Assembly: GCF_025145645.1 (NCBI RefSeq)
Contig: NZ_CP102252.1
Span: forward strand, 3,472,001-3,536,000
DNA length: 64,000 nt
Direction: 5' to 3'
Source: Alistipes senegalensis JC50
GTDB lineage: Bacteria; Bacteroidota; Bacteroidia; Bacteroidales; Rikenellaceae
The position numbers and the translations under genes are program-made. Below are positions 9,493 through 18,948 of the stretch, piece after piece (the first letter of the stretch is position 1; each line of letters starts with the position of its first letter). The notes below the pieces were generated by a model. It ran no database searches. It had not been told where the DNA came from and saw only the letters and a list, made by a program, of their open reading frames with translations.

Positions 9493-10470
9493 ATGAAACG
9501 ATTTTTTTTGATGAACGGTTTGCTGTTGCTGGTCACGGCGATGACCGGACTGTGTGGCTGCTCCGATGACGCGGAGGGCGAATTTCCCGATTTGGTGCCG
9601 GGTTTGGGGCCTGTCGAGGATAACGATCGGCCTGCGCAGAATTTCAAGGTGATGTCTTTCAACATTCGCGTCAATTCGGTTGACCCGAATCCGAGCCAGG
9701 GCCTTCCGACCGAGTGGGAGACGCGCAAATCGTTGGCCGTAGAGGTCATCCGCGACGAACAGCCGACGATCGTCGGCATTCAGGAGGCGTACTACAAGGG
9801 GCAATGGCTCTATCTGAAGGAGCAGCTCGCCGATTATGGCTACGAAGCGATCGGTTTGCCGATCGGCGTGTGGGAGAACCTCGAAAGTATCACGGACCGT
9901 CAGGGCAATACGCAGGTCGTGGGCATTCTGTACCGTCCCGGGGAGGTGACTCTCGAAGACTGGGGCGTATTTTCGCTGTCCGAAACTCCGGACATGCCCT
10001 GCACGACGCCTGCGCTCGGAGCCTCCTATACACGCGGTGCTACGTGGGCGATTTTCAGGCTCAACGAGAGCCAGCGCCGGATCTTCTTCGTCAACACGCA
10101 CCTCGACACCGCGGCTTCGCCCGTGCCCGAGCTGGAGTGGAAAGTGATCGTCGAGCAGATGTCGCGCCATAACACCGACAATCTCTATGCTTTCGTCACG
10201 GGCGACTTCAACGAAGGGCGCACGTCGAATCTGTGCAAGACCATGTACGAGACTTTCAACGAGGCTGCCTTGATGGGCGACTGGCCGGACCGTTCCGTCA
10301 ATACGTTCAACAATTATCAGGATGCCCTGACGACCAGTTATATCGACCATATCCTCTATTCGAAGAGCAACAACAGAATCCGGATCTTCGATTACCGGGT
10401 GGTCCGCAAGAAGGACGGGAATGTTTTTGTTTCGGACCATTGGCCTATCTGGGCGGAGTTCAGTTATTAG
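9493..10470 (+). CDS. Endonuclease/exonuclease/phosphatase (EEP) family lipoprotein 1
   Basis: 325 residues with a lipoprotein signal (lipobox TGLCGC). It carries a complete EEP active-site set in order: MSFNIRVN (Asn), GIQEAY (Glu), FVNTHLDT (His), TGDFNEG (Asp-x-Asn), IDHILYS and SDHWPI (Asp-His). The family hydrolyses phosphodiester or phosphomonoester bonds with Mg2+. A cell-envelope lipoprotein form inside a glycan locus points to a phosphorylated or phosphodiester-linked glycan or lipid, or to phosphate scavenging, rather than to DNA repair. The substrate is unknown. It forms a tandem with the next gene, which has the same fold. Confidence 0.88.
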   Translation: MKRFFLMNGLLLLVTAMTGLCGCSDDAEGEFPDLVPGLGPVEDNDRPAQNFKVMSFNIRVNSVDPNPSQGLPTEWETRKSLAVEVIRDEQPTIVGIQEAYYKGQWLYLKEQLADYGYEAIGLPIGVWENLESITDRQGNTQVVGILYRPGEVTLEDWGVFSLSETPDMPCTTPALGASYTRGATWAIFRLNESQRRIFFVNTHLDTAASPVPELEWKVIVEQMSRHNTDNLYAFVTGDFNEGRTSNLCKTMYETFNEAALMGDWPDRSVNTFNNYQDALTTSYIDHILYSKSNNRIRIFDYRVVRKKDGNVFVSDHWPIWAEFSY

Positions 10471-10525
10471 CCCTTTTTCCCGGAGGGATTTCCGGGACAT
10501 GCGAAATGTTTATGACGATTGAATT

Positions 10526-11449
10526 ATGATTTGTAAGAACCGATTCGTTCTTTTCTTCGGAATGCTGCTGTCGTTCCCGGCCTGTTCGTCCTCCGACGCC
10601 GGGAACGGCGCCGGCGAAGAAGAGTCGCAGCCGAAACCGCAGCCGAAGGAATATACGGACATAAGCGTGATTTCATTCAATATCCGGGTCGATAATGCGG
10701 CCGACGGAACCAACGTGTGGCGAAACCGCAGGGACGCGGTCGTGACGATGATCGAGCGTGAGCGGCCGATGCTGCTGGGACTTCAGGAGGCGCAGCCGCA
10801 TCAGATCACCTATCTGTCGGAGCATTGCCCCGACTATGCCTGGTACGGACTGGGACGGGATACGGGAAAGGTCCCTCCTGCGACGGATTCCTATGCTGCG
10901 GAGGAGACTATGGCCGTTTTCTGGAGAACGGCGGAGCTCGAATTGCTGGACAAGGGAACGTTCTGGCTGTCGGAGACTCCCGACCAGGTGTCGAAAGGGT
11001 GGGACGCCTCGTACAGAAGAACCTGCACCTGGGCCGGGTTCCGCCATAAGAAGTCGGGACAGACCTGCTATTTTTTCAATACGCACCTCGACAACGACGG
11101 CAAGGTCGCCCGCGAGGAGTCGATCAAACTGCTCGTTTCACGGATGAAGACGATCAATTCCAAACGCCGGGTTTCGTTCCTCACGGCCGATTTCAATTCC
11201 AACGTGACGGATGCCTGCTTCGCTCCGCTGCACGTCTACATGCGGGACGCGCGGGCGAACGCCGCCGTTTCGGACGATTATCCGAGCTGGAACGGTTACG
11301 GCGCTTCGACCGGCAGACTGGACCATGTCTTCTTCTCCGGCGACAACTGCACGGCCCGCGAATTCCGAACGCTTCGGGGCGATTACGGCGTGCCCTATAT
11401 TTCGGACCACTATCCGGTCGCTGCCTGCTTCCGATGTTCGAACGATTGA
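10526..11449 (+). CDS. Endonuclease/exonuclease/phosphatase (EEP) family lipoprotein 2
   Basis: 307 residues. Lipoprotein signal with lipobox SFPAC, then a Ser/Gly/Glu/Pro-rich linker (around residues 20-45, with PKPQPK) before the catalytic domain. Active-site motifs are intact: ISFNIRVD, GLQEAQ, FFNTHLDN, TADFNS, LDHVFFSG, SDHYPV. It is clearly paralogous to the preceding protein but not a recent copy. Surface or periplasmic localisation is inferred. 55 nt separate the two genes, the largest gap in this operon. Confidence 0.88.
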   Translation: MICKNRFVLFFGMLLSFPACSSSDAGNGAGEEESQPKPQPKEYTDISVISFNIRVDNAADGTNVWRNRRDAVVTMIERERPMLLGLQEAQPHQITYLSEHCPDYAWYGLGRDTGKVPPATDSYAAEETMAVFWRTAELELLDKGTFWLSETPDQVSKGWDASYRRTCTWAGFRHKKSGQTCYFFNTHLDNDGKVAREESIKLLVSRMKTINSKRRVSFLTADFNSNVTDACFAPLHVYMRDARANAAVSDDYPSWNGYGASTGRLDHVFFSGDNCTAREFRTLRGDYGVPYISDHYPVAACFRCSND

Positions 11450-11461
11450 TATGAATTCGGT

Positions 11462-12661
11462 ATGAAACTATTGCGATTATTGATATTTGTGTTGTCGGCG
11501 TTCTTTTGCGCAGTCTCGGCTGCGGGCGCCGAACGGCCGGTCGTGTGGAACATGGACCGGCTGGAGCGGGTCCGGGAGACGCTTCCCGGAAACCGCCTTT
11601 GCCGTCGGGCCCTTTCGGACCTCCGCCGGCGGTGCGATTCGCTGCTCCCCGTTCCCAACCCCCATGTGATGATGAAACGCGCCGTTCCCGCGAGCGGGGA
11701 CAGGCACGACTATATGTCGCTGTCCCGCTACTATTGGCCCGATCCCGGTTCCGCCGACGGTTTTCCCTACGTGCGCCGGGACGGAGAGACCAATCCCGAT
11801 GTCGATCTTTACGACCGGAACCGCATTACGGAGCTTGCTGACAATGTCTGCGCCCTGACGGTCGGGTTTTATCTGATGGATGATCTCCGCTATGGCGCCA
11901 AGGCCGGAGAGATGATACGGACCTGGTTTCTGGACGAGGCGACTTCGATGAACCCCGGACTGGACTATTCGCAGATGATTCCCGGCAAGAACGGCGGAAA
12001 AGGGCGTCCGTCGGGTATTATCGACATGTACCGCATGATCGACGTGCTCGATGCCGTTATCGTGCTTCGGGACAAGGAGGTGCTTTCGGACGGCGAGATG
12101 GAGCGTCTGCGCAGCTGGTTTTCGCGGCTGGTCGATTGGATGCTCACGGCTCCCAATGCCTTGAAGATCGCGGAGGGCCGGAACAACCTCGGCGTGGCTT
12201 ACGATGTCCAGCTGATCCGCTATGCGATGTTTTCCGGACGGACGGAACTGGCGCGCCGGACGTTGGCGCAGTTCCCCGAACGGCGGCTGGCCGTTCAGAT
12301 CGAGCCCGACGGACGGATGCCGCAGGAGTTGAAGCGGACCAAGGCGATGAGCTATTCGATTTACAACATCGTGCATATGCTCGATGCCTGTGCGATGGCC
12401 CGCGCTCTGGGAGAGGACCTCTATGAAGCGGAGGGGCGGGCCGTGGAGCGTGCGCTGCGGTTTCTCGTTCCGTTTCTGAAAGATCCCGACTCGTTCCCCT
12501 ACAAGCAGATCAACGAACGCCGGCTGGCTTTGGACGACATTGCCCGCCAGTTGCTGCGTGCGGATGCCTATGCCGGAAACAAAGAGTTCCGGCGGCTTTA
12601 CGACCGTTACGGAGCAGAGCCGGAAGATCCGATTTTTATATTGTTTCACCTCATAAACTGA
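11462..12661 (+). CDS. Alginate-lyase-superfamily (PL5/PL38-like) polysaccharide lyase, altered active-site His
   Basis: 399 residues with a cleavable Sec signal (about residues 1-22, ...AVSAAGA). The body is an alpha-helical toroid with the family signatures YMSLSRYYWPDP, PDVDLYDRN, NNLGVAYDVQ and ELKRTKAMSY. Members cleave uronate-containing polysaccharides such as alginate or glucuronan by beta-elimination. Asn241-Asn242 and the presumed catalytic Arg292 and Tyr298 are present. The residue after the Asn pair, normally His (NNH), is Leu243. The enzyme may therefore have altered specificity or reduced activity. It lies 12 nt after an EEP gene and 10 nt before a sulfatase, which supports a charged-glycan substrate. 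Confidence 0.85.
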   Translation: MKLLRLLIFVLSAFFCAVSAAGAERPVVWNMDRLERVRETLPGNRLCRRALSDLRRRCDSLLPVPNPHVMMKRAVPASGDRHDYMSLSRYYWPDPGSADGFPYVRRDGETNPDVDLYDRNRITELADNVCALTVGFYLMDDLRYGAKAGEMIRTWFLDEATSMNPGLDYSQMIPGKNGGKGRPSGIIDMYRMIDVLDAVIVLRDKEVLSDGEMERLRSWFSRLVDWMLTAPNALKIAEGRNNLGVAYDVQLIRYAMFSGRTELARRTLAQFPERRLAVQIEPDGRMPQELKRTKAMSYSIYNIVHMLDACAMARALGEDLYEAEGRAVERALRFLVPFLKDPDSFPYKQINERRLALDDIARQLLRADAYAGNKEFRRLYDRYGAEPEDPIFILFHLIN

Positions 12662-12671
12662 TCGTTCCGGT

Positions 12672-14216
12672 ATGAAAATCTCCCGTCATGGGCTGTTGCC
12701 CCTTATGCTGTCGTCGTTCGGTCTTTTCGGATGTTCCGACGATGCGCCTCCGCGCCCGAACATAGTCTTTATCTTGATGGACGACGCCGGTTACGGCGAC
12801 TTCGGTTGTTACGGACAGCAGAAGATCGAGACTCCGAATATCGATTCATTGAGCGCACACGGCATCCGTTTCACACAGATGTACACTTCGGCTCCTCTCT
12901 CCTCTCCGGCCCGTTGCGGGTTGTTGACGGGGCGTCACAGCGGCCACGCCGACATCCGCGCCAACGACGAGATGGAGTGGCGCGGTGACGTTTGGAGCCA
13001 CGAGGCCATGTTGCGCGATTCGACGCTCGAGGGCCAGGCTCCGATGCAGGCCGGAACTCCGACATTGGGCACAGTGTTGCGGGATGCCGGTTATTCCACG
13101 GGTATGATCGGCAAGTGGGGCGTCGGGGGTCCTGCGACCGAAAGCACACCGGGTAAGATGGGTTTCGACACCTACTTCGGATGTATTTGCCAGCGGCAGG
13201 CATACACCTATTACCCGCCGTTCCTTTGGCAGAACGACCGGCGGTTCTATCTCAGCAACCGGCTCGTGGCTCCGGGAACTCCGCTCGACGAGGGCGCCGA
13301 CCCGTTCGACCCTCACAGTTACGACAAGTACACGCAGACGGAGTACAGCCCCGATCTGATGTACGACCGGGTGTTGTCGTTCGTGCGTGAGAACCGGGAT
13401 CGTCCCTTCTTCCTGATGTGGACCACGCCGCTTCCGCACAGCCCGATGCAGGCTCCCGACGCCGACGTGCGTTATTACGTCGATAAGTTCGGCGACGAGA
13501 GTCCGATCGAGGGCCGGGGATATTATCCCTCCCGTTGGCCCCACGCTACTTATGCGGCAATGATCACTTATTTCGACCGTCAGATCGGGGGGCTGGTGGC
13601 GGAGCTCGACCGGTTGGGCATCCTCGACAACACGCTTATCGTTATCACCAGCGACAACGGTCCGGCCTCGAATTCCTGTTCATCGAGCGAGTGGTTCGAC
13701 AGCGCACGGCCTTTCCGTTGCGGCAAGGGGTGGGGTAAGTCGTCGCTCCGCGAAGGGGGCATCCGCATCCCCTTCATCGTGGCTTGGGGCGACAGACTGC
13801 ATCCGGGCGTCTGCGACCGGATCGGTTATTTTCCCGACGTTATGCCTACGCTTTGCGATCTTGCCGGCGTCCGCACGCCTCGGACCGACGGCATTTCGTT
13901 CCGGCCGCTTCTCGACGGCCGCGGGGATACGTTGCGGCAGCACGAGTACCTTTATTGGGAGTTTCCCGGAAGCAACGGATGGGTGGCTGTACGTTGGGGC
14001 GATTGGAAAGGCTTGCTCCGCCGGGTCAAGGCCGGCAACGGGCAGATGGAGCTTTTCAACCTGGCCGACGACCCGCGCGAGACACACGACGTGGCTGCCG
14101 AACATCCTGAGATCGTGGAGCGCATGTGGTCGTATGTCTTCTCGTCGCACGAGGAGCCCGAGAATCCCAAATTCCGCATGCGGATCGAAAAAGCGAAGAG
14201 CGATGAGAACGAATGA
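12672..14216 (+). CDS. Sulfatase (serine-type, formylglycine-dependent) lipoprotein
   Basis: 514 residues. Lipoprotein signal with lipobox GLFGC (Cys21). The N-terminal metal-site motif is PNIVFILMDDAGYGD. The maturation motif S-x-P-x-R is at residues 77-81 (SSPAR) followed by CGLLTGR. GMIGKWG and the C-terminal ITSDNGP are also family signatures. A serine-type motif implies conversion of Ser77 to formylglycine by an anaerobic sulfatase-maturating enzyme (anSME), not encoded in this window. The protein should desulfate a glycan at the cell envelope alongside the upstream lyase. Substrate and SulfAtlas subfamily were not assigned. Confidence 0.92.
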   Translation: MKISRHGLLPLMLSSFGLFGCSDDAPPRPNIVFILMDDAGYGDFGCYGQQKIETPNIDSLSAHGIRFTQMYTSAPLSSPARCGLLTGRHSGHADIRANDEMEWRGDVWSHEAMLRDSTLEGQAPMQAGTPTLGTVLRDAGYSTGMIGKWGVGGPATESTPGKMGFDTYFGCICQRQAYTYYPPFLWQNDRRFYLSNRLVAPGTPLDEGADPFDPHSYDKYTQTEYSPDLMYDRVLSFVRENRDRPFFLMWTTPLPHSPMQAPDADVRYYVDKFGDESPIEGRGYYPSRWPHATYAAMITYFDRQIGGLVAELDRLGILDNTLIVITSDNGPASNSCSSSEWFDSARPFRCGKGWGKSSLREGGIRIPFIVAWGDRLHPGVCDRIGYFPDVMPTLCDLAGVRTPRTDGISFRPLLDGRGDTLRQHEYLYWEFPGSNGWVAVRWGDWKGLLRRVKAGNGQMELFNLADDPRETHDVAAEHPEIVERMWSYVFSSHEEPENPKFRMRIEKAKSDENE

Positions 14217-14220
14217 TGCG

Positions 14221-15258
14221 ATGAAAGGCTGCACTCCGTTGCCGTCTCCTTCGGCCGTCCTGCGCGATCCGGCAGTCGATCTGCTGCGGTTCATCGGGAT
14301 CTCGATGATTTTTCTGGCCCATATCGGGCCTCCCGCGGCTCTGTTTCAGCTGCGTTCGTTCGACGTGCCCCTGATGATCTTCGTTTCGGGGCTCTCTTAC
14401 TCCGGGCGGCAGGTCGTCGGCTATGCGTCGTTCGTCCGCAAACGGCTCGGGCGGCTGCTGATCCCGCTTTACCTCTTTCTGACCGTTTATTTTCTGGTCA
14501 TGTGGCTGCTCTCCGAATGCGGAGTCGTGGAGTGGTTCGCCGCGCGCAAAGTCGTGGGCACGTATCTGCTGCGGTTGAAGCCGAGCATCAACTATGTCTG
14601 GATTTTCCGCGTCTTTCTGATCGTCATGCTGCTGACTCCGCCGCTGCTGCGTTTGGAGCGGGCCGTGCGCGACGACCGGGGATTCATCGCTCTGCTGGCG
14701 GCCTTGTTCGGCTTGCAGGCTCTGCTGACGGGGTGGCTCAAACCGTTGCATCTCGGATTTCTGGTCGATGACTGGCTGCTCTACGCCGTGGGTTATTCCA
14801 TTCCGTTCCTGGCGGGCGTCCGCATGCGGTATGCCGACCGGCGCCGGAGCCTGTGGTTCTGCGGGATCTTCCTGGCGGCGATGGTCTGCGCGGCGGCGGT
14901 CATGGCGGATTCGACGGGAACGTGGTTGCGGATGCAGCCCTACAAATATCCCCCGCGGGTCTATTTCCTGCTGTGGGGAACGACCGTGAGCCTGCTGCTG
15001 TGGAGCCTGCGGAAATACTGGAGCCCTCTGCTCGCGTGCCGTCCGGCGCTGTTCATCGGGCGGAACACCATCTGGCTCTATCTGTGGCACATTCCCTTCG
15101 CCCGGCTGATCAAGACTTCGATGACCGATGTCTGGTGGGGATTCCGGTTCCTGCTCATTTATGCGATAGCCCTGACGCTCTGTCTGATCCAGTCCCGCAT
15201 CGTCGGGATGTGCGAAAAACGTTACGGTTCGAAATTCCTGAAATACCTGAAAGACTGA
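14221..15258 (+). CDS. Acyltransferase family 3 integral-membrane protein
   Basis: 345 residues from the ATG at 14221; an alternative in-frame ATG at 14203 would overlap the sulfatase by 14 nt. It has about ten hydrophobic segments. The N-terminus reads AVDLLRFIGISMIFLAHI, the acyltransferase-3 start motif with the conserved R/H pair. YVWIFRVFLIVMLLTPPL and the late segment IWLYLWHIPFARL are also typical. These enzymes O-acylate sugars across the inner membrane. Its place in a catabolic locus is unusual. It may modify a host or self glycan, or the operon may have a role beyond degradation. The gaps to its neighbours are 4 nt on each side, so co-transcription is likely. Confidence 0.85.
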   Translation: MKGCTPLPSPSAVLRDPAVDLLRFIGISMIFLAHIGPPAALFQLRSFDVPLMIFVSGLSYSGRQVVGYASFVRKRLGRLLIPLYLFLTVYFLVMWLLSECGVVEWFAARKVVGTYLLRLKPSINYVWIFRVFLIVMLLTPPLLRLERAVRDDRGFIALLAALFGLQALLTGWLKPLHLGFLVDDWLLYAVGYSIPFLAGVRMRYADRRRSLWFCGIFLAAMVCAAAVMADSTGTWLRMQPYKYPPRVYFLLWGTTVSLLLWSLRKYWSPLLACRPALFIGRNTIWLYLWHIPFARLIKTSMTDVWWGFRFLLIYAIALTLCLIQSRIVGMCEKRYGSKFLKYLKD

Positions 15259-15262
15259 TTCC

Positions 15263-16486
15263 ATGAAACGATTTCGATTTCTGATGCTGATCTGCATCCT
15301 CTTCGCGGCCGGATGTTCATCCTCCCGGGAAACCTCCGGAGCCGCCGACCGGGCCTCGTGGCTCTCTTCGATGATCCGTATCGCCGATCCCGTCCTGCGC
15401 CATGCGGCGGCGGGGACCTTGAAGGAGGCGATGCCCTACGAGTCGCCGGATTCGCTCGGAAAACGCCGGGATTTCGCCTGTCTGGAGGCGCTCGGGCGCA
15501 CGCTTTGCGGCATCGCACCGTGGCTCGAACTGGACGGGGAGTCCGATCCCCGGCAGGCGGAATACCGTCTTTTGGCCCGTCGTGCGCTCTCCCGGGCCGT
15601 CGATCCTTCGGATGCCGGTTACCTGACTTTCGACCGCGGGCGCCAGCCTTTGGTCGATGCGGCCTACCTGGCCGAGGGCGTGCTCCGTGCGAAGAGGCAG
15701 TTGTGGACCGAACTCGATGCCGCGGCGCGGGCGAATCTGACCGACGCCCTGAAGCGGACGCGCACGATCCGTCCCGGAGAGACCAACTGGCTGCTCTTCG
15801 CGTCGATGGTCGAAGCTGCGCTTCTCGAACTCACCGGGTCGTGCGACACGGCGCGCATGCGCTACGGTACGGACCGTTTTCTGAACGACTTTTACAAGGG
15901 GGACGGGATGTACGGCGACGGAAAGTTCTTCCACATGGACTATTACAACAGCTACGTCATCCATCCGATGCTGTTGGACGTGCTGACGGTCATGGAGCGG
16001 CACGGGCTGGCCGACTGCTGTACGCTGGCGACCGAACGCCGCCGCCATACCCGTTATGCGGCCATTCTGGAACGCATGGTGGCTCCCGACGGGAGTTATC
16101 CGGTGCTGGGACGTTCGATCACGGCCTGCCGTTTCGGCGTGTTCCATGCGCTCGGGCAGTCGGCCCTGTTGCACTCGCTTCCGGACGAGGTTTCTCCTCC
16201 CCAGGTGCGGTGCGCCATGACAGCCGTTCTGCGGCGGCAGCTCGAATGTCCGGACAATTTCGACAGCGAGGGATGGCTGCGCGTGGGCTTCGTCGGCGGA
16301 CGGCAGGGCGGTATGGCCGAACGTTACGTCAATACGGGGAGCCTGTACCATTGCCTGACGTTTTTCCTGCCGCTGGGACTTCCGGCTTCCGATCCGTTTT
16401 GGAGCGGGGCTCCCGTTCCGTGGACCAACCTCAAGGCGTGGAGCGGCGAGCCTTTGCCGGGCGACCATGCCTTGAAGGATGCGTGA
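15263..16486 (+). CDS. DUF2264-family lipoprotein
   Basis: 407 residues. Lipoprotein signal with lipobox LFAAGC. The body is helical with DUF2264-like signatures: FACLEALGRTLCGIAPWLEL, NWLLFASMVEAALL, GDGKFFHMDYYNSYVIHPM, and CRFGVFHALGQ. DUF2264 proteins have a predicted alpha/alpha-toroid architecture and are often found in polysaccharide loci, which suggests action on an oligosaccharide such as an unsaturated uronide. No biochemical role is claimed. It is the last gene of the first plus-strand operon; a hairpin terminator follows at 16511. Confidence 0.8.
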   Translation: MKRFRFLMLICILFAAGCSSSRETSGAADRASWLSSMIRIADPVLRHAAAGTLKEAMPYESPDSLGKRRDFACLEALGRTLCGIAPWLELDGESDPRQAEYRLLARRALSRAVDPSDAGYLTFDRGRQPLVDAAYLAEGVLRAKRQLWTELDAAARANLTDALKRTRTIRPGETNWLLFASMVEAALLELTGSCDTARMRYGTDRFLNDFYKGDGMYGDGKFFHMDYYNSYVIHPMLLDVLTVMERHGLADCCTLATERRRHTRYAAILERMVAPDGSYPVLGRSITACRFGVFHALGQSALLHSLPDEVSPPQVRCAMTAVLRRQLECPDNFDSEGWLRVGFVGGRQGGMAERYVNTGSLYHCLTFFLPLGLPASDPFWSGAPVPWTNLKAWSGEPLPGDHALKDA

Positions 16487-16510
16487 TGCGGCGGACCGCC
16501 GCTTATGAAA

Positions 16511-16549
16511 CGTTCGCCGCCTGCATTTGCAGACGGCGAACGTTCGTTT
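16511..16549 (+). terminator. Intrinsic terminator between convergent genes
   Basis: CGTTCGCCG (16511-16519) pairs with CGGCGAACG (16534-16542). The inner CTGC/GCAG pair closes an ATTT loop, with one C/A mismatch. TTCGTTTT follows on the plus strand. It ends the DUF2264 operon and probably also the opposing DUF748 gene. Confidence 0.85.
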
Positions 16550-16578
16550 TGGATTCGGAATAGTCACGCGATCTTCGT

Positions 16579-18948
16579 TCAACGGACTTCGGCGGATTCC
16601 TGCCGTTCGGGTTCCGGGACCGCCGTGCTGTCGGCCGCAGTCGCCGCCGGGGTTTCCGTCCCGGCCGGCTCGTCTGCATCCGCCGGGGTATCCCCGTCCG
16701 CCGTATCGCCGCCGATTTCGACGGTCTCGCCGTCGAGCCCCAGCGCAAGGGTGTAGCGGTCGCGGCCCGCATAGGCCGTCAGGGCTGTCGAATCCATCGG
16801 CTGGAGCCGGAATGCCGGGGCCTGCACGCCGTGCGTGGAGAGCATGTACTCTCCGAGGGCCTTGTCGCGCATCGCCATCATCCGCCGCAGCAGGCCGAGG
16901 GCGTCTTCGCGGTAGAGGGCGAGGGCCTTGGCGTTGGGCGACATGCCCTGCGGGGAGATGCCGCGCAGGGCGAGCAGCGAATCGGCGAACGCCCCGACGG
17001 CCGGGGTGCGGATGTCGATCTGCTGGAGTTTTTCGTATTCGAGCATCGAGAGCCGGGGGCGCCGTCCGGTCGAGTCGGCCGCCGCGAGGCTGTTATGATA
17101 GGCCAGGCGCAGGAGGTTGACGCTCTGCGCCGGCAGGGCGCGGTCGAGGTTGATGCGCTGGGTCAGCGCGATCTGCATTTCGGGTTTCTCCTTGAGCATC
17201 TGCGCGATCTGGTCGAACGACGCATACTGTTCCGACGTGAAGGCGTACTGCGCCGGATCGAGGGCGATGTATTCGAGGTCCTTGCCGCCGCCCGAGAGGA
17301 ACGAGAACGGCGCCGTCACCACTTTGAGCAGTACGTTGCCGATGGCTTTCAGCACGATCTTGCGGTAGGAGAACTCCGGCGAATCGAGGTTGCCGCCCAC
17401 CGGAAGGTCCATCTTCACGTGCCCCTTCTTGTCCCGCAGCACGTAGAGCCCCAGTTTGAGCGGGATATTCATTTCGGGTTTCAGCTCCTTGCGCTTCTTG
17501 TCCACCTTGGGTTCGAACGCATCGAGGTGGTTCGTGCCGTCGAGATAGCGGTTGCGGATGACGTTCTGGCTGCGGAACGTGAGGTTGCCGTCCGTGACGG
17601 GGTAGGCCGTGAAGTGCTCGCAGTAGGGCGAGAAGTCCCGCAGATTGAGGTTCGAAAGCCAGAGCGTGATGCTTTGGTTGTTCAGGTCGTCGAGCGTTCC
17701 CTCCCAGCGGAGTTTCGCCGATCCGGTGCGCTGCATCCGCGCATCGACTTGCAGGCTGTTGCGCTTCGAGGGGTCGAAATCGCGGCTGCGCATCCGAATA
17801 TCGCTCACGACGTATTCGAAGGGTTTTTCCATCGTCAGGTCGCGGAACGAGATCCGGCCCCCGGCGATTTCCAGATCGGCGATCTGCAACACCGGAGCCG
17901 TTCCCGAAGTGGCTTCCGCAGCCGTTTCGGCGGGTTGTTCCGGGGTTTCGGGCGCCGGCTTCATCAGCGCCGAGATGTTGTCGCCCTCGGGCGTCAGCTC
18001 GGCGTTCAGGGAGAATCCTCCGGCGTAGAACCGTTCGAACCGGAACCGCATCCGCCCCAGGTCGCCTTCGGCGAGTTTCACACCCAGCGTGTCGAGCCCG
18101 GCCACGGGCTGCCGCTGCGGGTCCGTCAGGACGAAATCCGCCAGCGAGGCCGTGCCTTCGGTGCGCAGGGCCAGCAGGTGTTCGGTGTTGCCCCGCAGCC
18201 GGATGTCGGCCCAGAGGCGCCCTCCGACATCCCCGATGTCGAGCCATTGGCGGAAGTAGGGGAGCATGCTCCCGAGCGTCAGGGCGTCGAGTTTCAGCCC
18301 GATGTCGAACTCCGAGGTGTCGATGTCGTAGGCGACGCTCGTGGCCAGCGAACCGCCTTCGGCGAAGTTCAGCACGGCGCCCACGTCGGTCTTTTCGCCT
18401 CCGAAATAGACGCCCGGGATTTGCAGGTTGATGTCGTTGAGCCCCCACACGGCGTCGAGTTCCAGATCCTTGTAGAAGAGATGCCCGTTGCGGACGGCGA
18501 TGTTGTAGATGCCTATCTCCCACGGTTCGGAGGGTTCCGCCGGTTCGGCTGCGGCCGTGGAGTCCGGTGCGAAGTGCTCGAGGATGTCGTCGAAACTGAA
18601 CGCGCTGCCCCGCTGGTAGACTTTCACGTCGAGGCCCGCGAAGGTGATGTGCTTCACCGTGACGCGGTTCGACAGCAGCGGCAGGATGCGCATGCGCATG
18701 TCGAAACTGTCGAGCGCGAAGAAGGTCGTCGAGTCGCCGCTTCCGCCGATTTTCAGTCCCTCGACGCGCAGGCGTCCCGTGAAGATGTTCATGCGCAGGC
18801 GTTCCATGCGTATCGAGCGGCCCAGCAGTTCGCGGTCGTGCTTTTCGATGTAGTTTTTCGCTACGGGCGACGCGGCGATGGCGATGCCCAGCACCAGGAC
18901 GATCAGGACGGCGAGGATGATCAGGAGTGTCTTATAGATCTTCTTCAT
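16579..18948 (-). CDS. AsmA-like DUF748 envelope protein
   Basis: 789 residues. One N-terminal membrane anchor (about residues 5-28, hydrophobic) is followed by a long periplasmic beta-rich region. It starts with the AsmA-like IRMERLRMNIFTGRLRVEGL and continues with LNLRDFSPYCEHFTAYPVTDG and NIPLKLGLYVLRDKKGHVKMDLPVGG, both characteristic of DUF748 proteins. The C-terminal tail (about the last 50 residues) is acidic, Ala/Thr-rich and probably disordered. AsmA-like proteins take part in inter-membrane lipid transfer or outer-membrane homeostasis; the specific role is not known. The start overlaps the end of the upstream HAD gene by 17 nt, so the two are probably translationally coupled. Confidence 0.85.
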   Translation of the reverse strand: MKKIYKTLLIILAVLIVLVLGIAIAASPVAKNYIEKHDRELLGRSIRMERLRMNIFTGRLRVEGLKIGGSGDSTTFFALDSFDMRMRILPLLSNRVTVKHITFAGLDVKVYQRGSAFSFDDILEHFAPDSTAAAEPAEPSEPWEIGIYNIAVRNGHLFYKDLELDAVWGLNDINLQIPGVYFGGEKTDVGAVLNFAEGGSLATSVAYDIDTSEFDIGLKLDALTLGSMLPYFRQWLDIGDVGGRLWADIRLRGNTEHLLALRTEGTASLADFVLTDPQRQPVAGLDTLGVKLAEGDLGRMRFRFERFYAGGFSLNAELTPEGDNISALMKPAPETPEQPAETAAEATSGTAPVLQIADLEIAGGRISFRDLTMEKPFEYVVSDIRMRSRDFDPSKRNSLQVDARMQRTGSAKLRWEGTLDDLNNQSITLWLSNLNLRDFSPYCEHFTAYPVTDGNLTFRSQNVIRNRYLDGTNHLDAFEPKVDKKRKELKPEMNIPLKLGLYVLRDKKGHVKMDLPVGGNLDSPEFSYRKIVLKAIGNVLLKVVTAPFSFLSGGGKDLEYIALDPAQYAFTSEQYASFDQIAQMLKEKPEMQIALTQRINLDRALPAQSVNLLRLAYHNSLAAADSTGRRPRLSMLEYEKLQQIDIRTPAVGAFADSLLALRGISPQGMSPNAKALALYREDALGLLRRMMAMRDKALGEYMLSTHGVQAPAFRLQPMDSTALTAYAGRDRYTLALGLDGETVEIGGDTADGDTPADADEPAGTETPAATAADSTAVPEPERQESAEVR

